Origin: Diadema setosum
Lineage: Eukaryota > Echinodermata > Echinoidea > Diadematoida > Diadematidae
Direction of reading: 5' to 3'
Length of the DNA stretch: 64,000 nt
Assembly: GCA_033980235.1 (NCBI GenBank)
Contig: CM067079.1
Coordinates: 27,733,562-27,797,561 of the forward strand
Below the pieces are notes generated by a model. The model had not been told where the DNA came from. It ran no database searches and worked only from the letters and a program-made list of their open reading frames with translations. The translations under genes were made by a program, and so were the position numbers. This document shows positions 58,601-64,000 of this stretch, piece by piece (position 1 is the first letter of the stretch; each line of letters begins with the position of its first letter).

Positions 58601-61600
58601 ACAATGCCCTTTTAAGAGGGGGCGCCTTTACAAACTTAAAGGGGGGCGCACGCACCCCTCCCCATTTTTTTCTTTTTCTTTTGTTTCAAGCAAAAAATAA
58701 AGGCAAGGGGGGGGTGGTGAGTGCCCAGTGCACTCCTTCCTGGATCCGTCACTGCAAGTTTTGTCATGGAATTCATCCGCTCAATTCATTAATCCACCGA
58801 ACAGACTCACCCTGGAAGGACAGCATCTCGCCGGAGCTGCCGGGGTCATCCTCCCTCTTCTCCTCCCCTTCCTCCTCCGCTTCCCCTTCCTCCTCCTCCT
58901 CTTCCTCCTCCTGCATCCTCTGACAGGACAGGTCCTCCAGATTCATCTGGGTGATGTCAAAGCTGGAGGAGGACTCCATGACAACGCTGGCCAGGGGCCC
59001 CGCCCCGGGACCCTGGGTTACGAGAGATACAGCTGGTGCCTGTGTCAAGAAAGTCACACACAAAGCCTGTTCAAGACATCTTTTTTTGGCAACAGGTTTT
59101 CCCTTTACAAGGGTGTAACATATCTAAGTTGTATACAAAAATAAAAGATTTAAACTGAGAGGCAAAACAAGGTCCATGTATATGAATAGTAAACATTCAT
59201 TTATGCGCAAACCACTTTATATGACAAATATTTCTCGAGGTTCTTATTTTCACAAATTTTGCAAGTCGGGTGCTATTTGCGAATTCAAAAAACTGTGAAA
59301 AATATTGACTCTGATCCCGACATGAATGTGACATGCATGCATAAATTTCTTGTACTGTACTCCCTGATCACAAATCAAACTACTCACGAAATCTTCCAAA
59401 AGTCCCGATTCGTGAAAATTTAGACTTGCTAAATATATGGCATAAATACAGCATTTGATTGACCACGCCATGGACACAACACTGTTTCTCTTATTTAAGG
59501 CCGCTGCACACTACACGACTTTCTGTGACACAACTGACCAACTCTGGATCCGAAACAAGAGACCCGGGGTCTCGCGCTCACCCGAGTATTGCAAGTTCAC
59601 CTTCCATGCATTCTTGCAGACTCTTACCTGAGAACATTGGAAACTTGTGGTGTGGGGTAGCTTTGAGAGCTGGGGGCACGGTGTCCATTTCCATATTCCA
59701 TCACACTGGTAAAAATACCTGCCAAGTACACCATACTTTATAGAATACAAATAGAATGTTATGAAGGGGTCTTACCTGTTGCACCTCAGCTTTAGCACCC
59801 TCTCTTGAGACCTGTTCCGATGGCTCTTTGGCCTCAGTTGCAGCCGACCTAGGCGGCTCCTGCTTGTGGGTGGCCTTCCTCACGGGCGTTGGCTCCTTTG
59901 TTGACACTCCCTCCTCCACAAACTCGAACGGATCCACCCCAGTGTGCTCCACCTTGGGATCAGCCACGCCCCCCTTAACCTCCTTGGCTCCCTCCAGCTT
60001 GAATGGAGGAGAACTGACCTTTGGCACCGTCACTGCCTTCTCTTTGGACGTTGAGGCAATGCTTGGTGCCATCAGCCTCCGTCTCAGCTCGCTGTCCGAA
60101 TCTTTTCCCTCCTTCTTCTCCTCCTTTTCCTCGCTCTCCAAGAACTGCTCAAACTGGTCCACGACGCTAGAGAGCTGGTCGGTGGAGAATTCCAGGCGCT
60201 CCGCCGATCCCCCCTGCACCTCCACGGTGACTATGGAAGGGTTCTTGGTTGGTTCCTTTGGCTGTCCTCCTGCTGCAGTGCTGGTGGTGGTTGTCGTGGC
60301 AACAGTAGAAAGGTGCCGCGCAGCTGAGGGCATCATGCCCGGGATGACTCCAGGGATTGAAACTTGTTTGACTGCAACAGAATTTACAAAACAGTATGTG
60401 AATTTTTTCAATGGATCATTTCAAGCCCTATCTTATCATTACTGATTCCAGATTTGACCGATAAATCTTCTTTAAAGCAAGGGTGTGCATTCATTTCAGG
60501 CATGAATACCTCATAATAATTCATAATTTAAAATCAAATCACGTGAGCAGTTATGAGTTTGTGTAACTATTACCATATGTGATTTACATTAGTGGTCCCA
60601 GATTTGATCACCGTTTTGTGAAAACATTTGAAACCTTAAATTTGTCATAACTTTAATTCTGATTGCTGTTTGATTTTATTACACATATTAAGGTTACCTT
60701 AACCCGTTGAAGACAAGTTCCAAGTATACTCGGGCAGGTGTCTATGGGAAATGTGTGTAGTAGCAATATTAGCCTGTTCTCAATGGGCTAAACATGAAAA
60801 GGCAAATACACATTAAAAATGCAGAACAAATTAAGGCTGAAATGATTCTTTACAAATTCAGAAAAAAAAAACAAAAACAGGCAAACATGGAGTCACCTGA
60901 CGCTGGAGCAGGAGGTGGTTGACTTTTGAACTCCAGCAGAGCCTTGATGGCGGAAGATGCTGACTGGCTGGCTGGAGGCGACCCATCATACTCAATCCAC
61001 TCCGTGTTAGGCTTGCTTCCAGTCTGAAAGATGAGCGACGACTCTCGGCCAACCATCTTGGTAGCTTCTGCAGATCACGGAAGTGAAATCATCAATTGAT
61101 ACTCAGCAGTCAATAAAAAATCTGTCTTCCTTCTAGTGTTTGATCAATCTACATCATTTAAAGAGCAATTCAAGACTTAGCATCACAACTCTAGAATGGA
61201 TTAATTAAAGGCATTGATAGATAATTTTATTAGTTATGAGAAATTAGTTATCTCATTCACCCAAGATATAAACCAATTCGGGTATTCATTGTGCTGTAAT
61301 CTGTGTATTTTGACACGTGTGCTTGGTGGACGCAACTTGGTACAAATGGATGAAACTATGGGAGAAACTATGGGAGAAACTATGGGAGAAACTACAGGGG
61401 AACTGAGGAGGACTTGGGGAAAAAATAGCAATTAATGCTACTATATTCATGGAGTGTGACATACCTGGTCCACCGATCGCACTTCGCACCACTCCACCAG
61501 TAAGGCTCTCCACGAGCTTCTGCGAACTCTGACCTGGTGGCGATTTGGAGGAAGACCGCCTGTGACCTTTGATCTTTGCCTGCATCTCCGGATTCGTGGG

Positions 61601-63414
61601 GAGAGGGCTGCGGGGGGCTGACAGGGTGGCGATGGTCTGGGCAATGGGCGACTTGGGTCGCATCATCACCTGCAAAGGGAAGAGGAGATGTAGTACACTG
61701 GTTACAGCATTGGTCTCTACTTTGAGGCCTTCACTTAGGTCCAGGAGCACATTGCGATATGAGGTCAGGAACAAATATTCACGGATACCATGACGGCAGG
61801 TCTGCAGACATGATTTACCTGTGAGCATTCAAGTTTGTGCCATATTGTACTGACTGCAATTACAGTAACTTGCCATGATTGCAACTGTCGTATTATATAC
61901 ACATGTCCCTAATCAGGCATGTAGTGTGTGAGCAGTAATTATGGCATTGTCCTTAATAGTATTATTGAATGCCTCGTCGGGTACTGTTCCAATTATGCAA
62001 ATTCTCATTCCAACCTATACTGGAAAGCTGTGGTATACTTATTTCTTGGGTAATTCATAATTGTCAGAAGCTCTATGTTCCTGTCAGCTCTAATAGTTTC
62101 TCCCTGCATGATTTTCAATGAGAACGATTACATAGAATGCCAAACTCTGGAGACAAACACAACACCAAACACCAAACAAACACCAATTGTACACAACACA
62201 CTCTGAAGCCAAATAGAAATAAAGATATTTTGTTCAGAAAATTGGAATTTTGCAGCTATCAATCATATCAAATCAAATTTGTAAAGAAACATTTTTCATT
62301 TCAAAACCATATTTTCTCATTTTTTGCAGATCTGTATTCTATGTGAAAATACTGAGGTATGAATCTATAGATAGTCATAAATTCTCTGAAATTCAGCTCG
62401 AGCAGTTTAAGCCATAATTTTGTGTTTGCATACAGTAAAATATGAAGCTTTACTATGTTTATATGATCTACATTGCCTCACCTGCCCTTTGGATCCGATC
62501 ACTTGTCCGACACTCAGTGGACTGGTGGGGCTCCGCCCACGACTCAAGGTCCCACCCACTGCAGTCCCAGCACCCACGGGGGAGGGGCCTCGTACCGTCT
62601 TCTGGGCGGAGACGGAAGGGGATGGGAAGCGTATGGATGGCGAAGGACTACCGAGGGACGTGGATGGTAGTGGCACCACACCTGGGTTACCGCTGGTCAT
62701 CGTCATGGCGATCTTGGGGCGGGTCAGGATGGAAGTTGTGATTGTCTGGAATGGAGACAAAAGGTTTTTGTTCATTAATTCATCATTCTTCTGTATCTCG
62801 AGATCAGCAAGTTATGTTACTGATCTGGCTGGATATATGATTAATATGCTTTTTAACAAATTACAGTCAAACCTGTCTATAGTGGCTACCCAAGGGAGAC
62901 AAAAAAAAGTGCTTGTTATAGAGAGGTGGCCACTAGACAGGGGTTTTAACCCTTACAAAGATTTTGGTATTTTGAAAGCGTTTACCCAAGGTCACATCTT
63001 TCTCAAGGTACCTGTCAATATTGACTTCAAAACATGTCTTGCTTCTTCTTCTTCTTCTTTTTTGAGAGCCTCATGCATCTTACTGTAAAGCATGAAATTT
63101 TCGTGGCATGAAATTTTCTCAAACTGAAGCGGACAGCCTTTTTTCGCAGCAAAAAAGTTTCATGTATTGTCACTGGCATTCAATGCAGAGAGTGTAGACA
63201 AAAATTTTTGCTTGCATTATGACTCCATGAATCTCTGCCCTTGCGAAATTCGGTAAATTAAAATGCATGCAAAAATGTCTGGTTTTACAGTATCTCACCA
63301 TGATTCCGGGAGCTGTTGACCTGGATGAGCTGATGGTCTTGGATTTGACCTGCGATTTCTGGACGACGATCACGTTCGTCTTCCCCGGCACCGTCCCTGG
63401 CTTGGTGACGACAA
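40550..63414 (-). CDS. Gene B: bromodomain protein, 3' part (11 exons, 701 residues), BRD8-like layout
   Basis: Predicted nuclear chromatin reader that binds acetyl-lysine through a C-terminal bromodomain. Exons: 63414-63299, 62745-62482, 61669-61465, 61067-60897, 60371-59776, 59039-58811, 48096-47949, 45745-45675, 42717-42638, 41450-41286 and 40612-40550. All are GT-AG and phase-consistent. Residues, counted from the first whole codon here: Ser/Pro/Thr-rich linkers about 1-450; acidic poly-Glu region in 451-526; basic SRRKRK before the bromodomain; bromodomain about 565-676 with RPVDPLEAPGYHKLIKKPMD (ZA loop) and the conserved YN pair at 650-651; basic tail PKSPKRLR, then stop. The first exon here starts in phase 1, so upstream exons lie beyond 64000. 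The ZA-loop wording and C-terminal position recall BRD8 of the NuA4/TIP60 complex, but the linkers show no clear match, so the family assignment is tentative while the bromodomain call is firm. Introns are full of repeats. Confidence 0.85.
41286..41450 (-). CDS. Gene B exon: bromodomain B and C helices with acetyl-lysine Asn
   Basis: A 165-nt phase 0-0 exon of 55 codons. Encodes YLDFGEFHQDMMLVRSNC then LQYNPAG, where Y-N is the conserved pair whose Asn binds acetyl-lysine, then the C helix CEEVFQFYSSEYSKTLDRW. Acceptor tctgacag|GCG; donor AAG|GTACAC. Confidence 0.92.
41658..41734 (-). pseudogene. tRNA-Ala(AGC)-like pseudogene or SINE head
   Basis: Minus strand GGGGCTTTC, a D-arm-like TAGCTCAGTCAGTAGAGC, an anticodon loop CTAGCAA (AGC), and the T-arm GGTTCGAATCC. 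The 3' acceptor strand does not pair with GGGGCTT, so a working tRNA is unlikely. In a gene B region close to an exon. Confidence 0.65.
42246..42416. mobile_element. MITE-like element with GTTATAAC-type ends
   Basis: Left GGACTCCCATTATAATGAAG and right TTTGTTATAACAGGAGTGC are imperfect inverted copies. The word CGGCAGTTTTCTTTCATTAT also occurs at about 39614-39635. Confidence 0.6.
42515..42595. repeat. (GA)n microsatellite region
   Basis: GAGAGAGA runs with interruptions in an intron of gene B, directly downstream of the ZA-loop exon. Confidence 0.85.
42638..42717 (-). CDS. Gene B exon: bromodomain ZA loop
   Basis: An 80-nt exon, phase 1 in and phase 0 out. Encodes VDPLEAPGYHKLIKKPMDFG and TIKRNLE, the diagnostic ZA loop and A helix of a bromodomain (Pro-Met-Asp motif). 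Acceptor gtggaaag|TT; donor GAA|GTGAGT. Confidence 0.9.
43578..43958. mobile_element. TTAA hairpin element, family 1
   Basis: Ends AGGGATGGTATAGTATTGG and CTACACCATCCCT. The right flank is TTAA (43959-43962); the left flank has mutated to TTGA. Interior mirrored as in the other copies. Intron of gene B. Confidence 0.8.
44990..45356 (+). mobile_element. LINE 3' end fragment
   Basis: Frame 45029-45145 reads RSFAVIAPKLWNNLPIHIRQ, then APTVESFKALLKTYLFPY and stop, a typical C-terminus of CR1/L2-like LINE polyproteins. It is followed by a 3' UTR and an (ATT)n tail at 45340-45356. Everything upstream is lost or unrecognisable. Intron of gene B. Confidence 0.8.
45675..45745 (-). CDS. Gene B exon: bromodomain N-terminal helix region
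   Basis: A 71-nt exon. Phase requires the acceptor gcagag|A rather than the stronger-looking gcag|AGA two bases earlier, which would give an immediate in-frame stop. It encodes VMRFRGANRPKGGINAASWF ending TRP just before the ZA loop. The donor is CCAG|GTAGGA. The run FRGANRPKGGI is longer than usual at this point of a bromodomain. Confidence 0.7.
45990..46142 (-). mobile_element. tRNA-derived SINE (second family)
   Basis: Minus strand GGGGGCTCTATGGCACAGTG (box A-like), GAGTTCAAATTCC (box B-like), then a body with CTTAACCCAGGTGTATAAAT and GGGTACCTGGCAACG. The tRNA-like head recurs at 55017-55080. Confidence 0.7.
46150..46391. repeat. 26-bp minisatellite
   Basis: About nine copies of ATTGATCTCTAGTATGACAT + TGAGCT with a few substitutions. 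Intron of gene B, immediately beside the SINE. Confidence 0.92.
46492..46875. mobile_element. TTAA hairpin element, family 1, intact ends
   Basis: Ends AGGGACTGTACAGTACTGG and ACTGTACACACCCT, flanked by TTAA on both sides (46488-46491, 46876-46879). Opposite orientation to the copy at 7636, with which it shares the GACTGTACAGTACTGG end. Confidence 0.85.
47778..47862. mobile_element. TTAA mini-element, family 4
   Basis: An 85-bp element beginning CCCATTGAGGATGGGC after TTAA and ending CTCGTCCTCAACAGG. The reverse-complement copy is at 60703-60788. Intron of gene B. Confidence 0.7.
47949..48096 (-). CDS. Gene B exon: basic patch and start of bromodomain
   Basis: A 148-nt exon, phase 1 in and phase 2 out. 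Gly/Ser-rich start, SRRKRKAPTP (nuclear-localisation-like), then PSWARAAWK, the likely first bromodomain helix. Acceptor gttcccag|AA; donor TGGAA|GTGAGA. The preceding intron is more than 10 kb long. Confidence 0.82.
48421..48960. repeat. Partial relative of the 35.8-36.9 kb element
   Basis: Shares GCGGGGTCTTAAGCTCA-like start, GGGGTGGGGCATGGC and CGCCTGCCAAGTTTGGTGAA. The terminal hairpin is missing. Gene B intron. Confidence 0.6.
49019..49183. mobile_element. hAT-like non-autonomous element
   Basis: Ends CAGGGCTCGACACTAAC and GTTAGTGTGGAGCCCTG, flanked by CGTAAGG on both sides (49012-49018, 49184-49190). CAGGG ends with 7-8 bp duplications suggest hAT-type transposition. The interior repeats GGCCACCAAAA in both senses. 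A diverged relative lies at 56244-56493. Confidence 0.75.
49047..50370. repeat. 331-bp tandem array, four copies
   Basis: Unit starts (GGCCC + GGGGCCACC) at 49047, 49378, 49709 and 50040. Copies are nearly identical, with a few substitutions. Each unit contains the right part of the hAT-like element plus 165 bp of unique flank. Repeated open frames on the minus strand (125 codons) are a by-product. Inside the >10-kb intron of gene B. Confidence 0.95.
50923..51740. mobile_element. Element with long imperfect inverted repeats
   Basis: GTTTGCAAGCACAAACCC and TTGTCGGTCATAAAG at the left pair with CTTTATGGCCGATAAGGGTT and TGTGCTTGCAGAC at the right. A second nested inverted segment (CGCTAAATGTCTGATGC, TAATCTAGGTGGAG) occurs twice left of centre and once inverted right of it. 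A smaller TTTTACAGTA element (about 50993-51193) lies inside. Confidence 0.65.
50993..51193. mobile_element. MITE-like element with GTTTTACAGTA/TGTAAAAC ends
   Basis: Contains GCATGAAATTTTCTCGAA, CTGGCATTCAATGCATC and ATTTCACGAATCTCGGCTC. A second copy with the same order of words is at 63078-63294, just beside a gene B exon. Confidence 0.6.
51962..52221. repeat. TTTCGCGAA-rich palindromic repeat
   Basis: TATACACCATATATTTTGCG at one end and CGCAAAATAT-type text ending CGTATACAGTAT at the other. Words TTTCGCGAAT, GGGTGCTATTCGCG and TGCGAAAAT recur in both senses. Relatives at 55317-55500 and 59205-59455. Confidence 0.6.
53415..54186. mobile_element. TTAA element, family 3, copy 1
   Basis: Ends CCCTAAAAAGACTGGG and CCAGCCTTTTTAGGG, flanked by TTAA (53411-53414, 54187-54190). 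Subterminal GGGCCTAAAAGGCCCCC hairpins occur at both ends. The interior is AT-rich and colinear with copy 2 (TTTTGTGTACAAAGTCAATA). CCCT ends plus TTAA recall piggyBac-type elements. Confidence 0.8.
54202..54965. mobile_element. TTAA element, family 3, copy 2
   Basis: Ends CCCTAACTTACCTGGG and CCCAGGTAAGTTAGGG, flanked by TTAA (54198-54201, 54966-54969). Subterminal GGGGCCATAATGGCCCC hairpins at both ends. Same orientation and order of interior words as copy 1, but with different terminal 20 bp and many substitutions. Confidence 0.8.
55017..55080 (-). mobile_element. SINE head fragment, second family
   Basis: Minus strand GGGGGCACTGTGGCATAGTG, then GGACCCGAGTTCAAATTG, matching the tRNA-like head of the SINE at 45990-46142. 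Truncated at a G homopolymer. Confidence 0.65.
56244..56493. mobile_element. Diverged hAT-like element
   Basis: Starts CAGGGCTCGACACTAAC, as the element at 49019, and ends near TTCAAACCCTGC. The interior keeps GGTGGCC/GGCCACCAAAA words. Intron of gene B. Confidence 0.6.
56500..58580. other. Intron of gene B, no recognised feature
   Basis: Short frames only. The region 57000-57500 contains TAACGTTAC-type words but no element ends. Confidence 0.4.
58811..59039 (-). CDS. Gene B exon: acidic poly-Glu exon
   Basis: A 229-nt exon, phase 0 in and phase 1 out. Encodes SSSFDITQMNLEDLSCQRM followed by an almost pure Glu/Gly run, then SSGEMLSFQG. The Glu run comes from a GAG/GAA-type trinucleotide tract and may vary in length between alleles. 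Acceptor gacacag|GCA; donor CAGG|GTGAGT. Confidence 0.82.
59556..59722. repeat. Partial relative of the 35.8-36.9 kb element
   Basis: GAGACCCGGGGTCTCGCGCTC hairpin, then GTATTGCAAGTTCACCTTCC and CCTGCCAAG. This keeps the left terminal stem of the family. Gene B intron. Confidence 0.6.
59776..60371 (-). CDS. Gene B exon: large Glu/Lys/Ser-rich exon
   Basis: A 596-nt exon, phase 1 in and phase 0 out. Contains a Thr/Ser stretch, a possible amphipathic helix (LSSVVDQFEQFLESEEKEEKK), then a charged disordered region rich in KEPTP and KQEPP. Acceptor ctgttgcag|TC; donor CAACAG|GTAAGA. The opposite strand is also open for 205 codons, but that is a GC-rich shadow. Confidence 0.82.
60703..60788. mobile_element. 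TTAA mini-element, family 4, second copy
   Basis: Follows TTAA (60699-60702), begins CCCGTTGAAGACAAG and ends CTGTTCTCAATGGG. It is the reverse complement of the copy at 47778-47862 with several differences. Gene B intron. Confidence 0.7.
60897..61067 (-). CDS. Gene B exon: conserved-looking linker
   Basis: A 171-nt phase 1-1 exon. Encodes ATKMVGRESSLIFQTGSKPN, TEWIEYDGSPPAS and a helix-like SSAIKALLEFKSQ, less low-complexity than its neighbours and therefore a candidate interaction segment. Acceptor atctgcag|AA; donor TCAG|GTGACT. Confidence 0.8.
61343..61396. repeat. GGATGAAACTATGGGAGAAAC short tandem repeat
   Basis: Four copies of the 12-bp word ACTATGGGAGAA with small changes, in an intron between two gene B exons. 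Confidence 0.8.
61465..61669 (-). CDS. Gene B exon: MRPKSP linker
   Basis: A 205-nt exon, phase 0 in and phase 1 out. Encodes VMMRPKSPIAQTIATL, SAPRSPLP and a basic Ser-rich KGHRRSSSKSPPG. The RPK motif near its start repeats that of the preceding exon. Acceptor ctttgcag|GTG; donor CCAG|GTATGT. Confidence 0.8.
62482..62745 (-). CDS. Gene B exon: Ser/Pro-rich linker
   Basis: A 264-nt exon of 88 codons, phase 0-0. Encodes TRPKIAMTMTSG followed by repeated SPS and RGPSP motifs, typical of disordered nuclear linkers. Acceptor attccag|ACA; donor CAG|GTGAGG. GC content is clearly higher than the surrounding intron. Confidence 0.8.
62866..62945. repeat. Half copy of AAACCTGTCTATAG element
   Basis: CAGTCAAACCTGTCTATAGT matches the left end of the element at 37803-37976, followed by GGCCACTAGACAGGGG. 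Intron of gene B. Confidence 0.6.
63078..63294. mobile_element. MITE-like element with TACTGTAAA/TTTTACAGTA ends
   Basis: Second copy of the 50993-51193 family. The right end GGTTTTACAGTAT lies only 5 bp beyond the donor side of the gene B exon 63299-63414. Confidence 0.6.
63299..63414 (-). CDS. Gene B exon (first in window)
   Basis: A 116-nt exon, phase 1 in and phase 0 out. Encodes a Val/Lys/Ser-rich low-complexity segment including TKPGTVPGKTNVIVVQKSQV. Acceptor tttttttgcag|TT; donor ATG|GTGAGA. Its phase 1 entry shows that more coding sequence lies upstream, outside the window. Confidence 0.75.
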
Positions 63415-63582
63415 CTGCAAAAAAAGTGAACAGATGCCACATTTGTCCAGATTATGGTTGTCTTCATGTTGTTTTCATTAGACTGTCATCTCTCACAATT
63501 CCATACTTCCAACAAAGAAAATGATATAAACAGTGAGGATTACATGAAAGGTTGTTTGCTACACCACGTCATCTATGGTATT

Positions 63583-63912
63583 ATTAGGGAGTTTTCGCTA
63601 CACGACGAGAAGACCCAGAATACGCGGAAGCAATCAGCTGTGACAGTCCCCGTACTCGGACTCCCGTCCCCATAACTAAGCAGTTTCGCTTTCCTTAATA
63701 GGACGGAGGTGCGGGGACAAGATCGCTGATTGGCTGGCTGGCTGGCTGGCTCACTCAACTGTCCAGCATCGGGACCGAACGCTATTTTGGCCGAGTACCG
63801 TACTCGTTCTCCCCAGGACAGGACGTTTCTCAGATTTGATCATGCGCAGAAGCAGATTTTGCACACGGCACACTCAACTACCTGCTGCGTCGTGTAGCGA
63901 AAACTCCCTAAT
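63583..63912. mobile_element. MITE-like element with perfect 25-bp inverted repeats
   Basis: The left end ATTAGGGAGTTTTCGCTACA + CGACG is exactly mirrored at 63888-63912. The interior of about 280 bp holds GTCCCCGTACTCGGACTCCC and a (GGCT)n run at 63739-63752. Located upstream of the first gene B exon in the window. Confidence 0.85.
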
Positions 63913-64000
63913 GTGAGCAAGAGTCAGGAACAAGTGATATACACACTCCCTTCCCCACATCCTGCACTCAATGAACCGACTGCAGACAGCATGCTTTACT

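Noticed and set aside
59828..60445. 205-codon plus-strand open frame
   Set aside because: It lies exactly opposite the large gene B exon 60371-59776, whose minus-strand frame has matching splice phases. The plus frame is a GC-rich shadow with low-complexity Ser/Val text.
62420..63088. 222-codon plus-strand open frame
   Set aside because: Opposite the gene B exon 62745-62482 and running on through intron DNA and a repeat. No domain motif.

Overview
The window looks like nuclear DNA of a marine deuterostome, most probably an echinoderm such as a sea urchin. This is inferred from short exons in long, AT-rich, repeat-packed introns, from many small hairpin-like elements, from several APE-type LINE remnants, and from an IL-1 receptor-like gene. 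No bacterial-style operon, CRISPR array or rRNA gene is present.

Two host genes can be reconstructed, both on the minus strand. Gene A (18354 down to 10455) is a complete seven-exon gene for a 694-residue type I membrane receptor. It has a signal peptide, two Ig domains, one transmembrane helix, a TIR domain and a long Ser/Pro-rich tail, and is an interleukin-1-receptor-family-like innate immune receptor. All six splice junctions keep phase and the seven exons sum to 2085 nt (694 codons plus stop). A TATA-like box lies upstream of its start codon and an AATAAA lies downstream of its stop. Gene B (63414 down to 40550) is the 3' part of a nuclear bromodomain protein. Eleven phase-consistent exons give 701 residues: Ser/Pro-rich linkers, a poly-Glu stretch, a basic patch, and a C-terminal bromodomain with the conserved Tyr-Asn pair. 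Its 5' exons lie beyond the right edge.

The rest is mobile and repeated DNA. At 3.9-8.7 kb are a decayed LINE (APE endonuclease plus reverse transcriptase, frame broken several times) and an intact LINE-type ORF1, both minus strand, with a hairpin element inserted at the end of ORF1. A LINE remnant sits in an intron of gene A (11.5-12.5 kb). A 5'-truncated LINE with a long intact reverse-transcriptase frame is at 25.1-27.0 kb, plus strand. A LINE 3' end is at 45.0-45.4 kb. tRNA-derived SINEs occur at 9.7-10.1, 20.4, 31.3-31.6, 46.0 and 55.0 kb.

At least four unrelated families of small non-autonomous elements are flanked by TTAA. One pair stands back to back at 53.4-55.0 kb, and another copy abuts the core promoter of gene A. 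Other structures include a perfect 50-bp palindrome (15055-15104), a four-copy 331-bp tandem array grown from a hAT-like element (49.0-50.4 kb), two families ending in a strong hairpin after ACGG-type microsatellite DNA (33.5-34.4 and 35.8-36.9 kb), and several minisatellites. No further protein-coding gene could be supported between 19 and 40 kb apart from the LINE frame.
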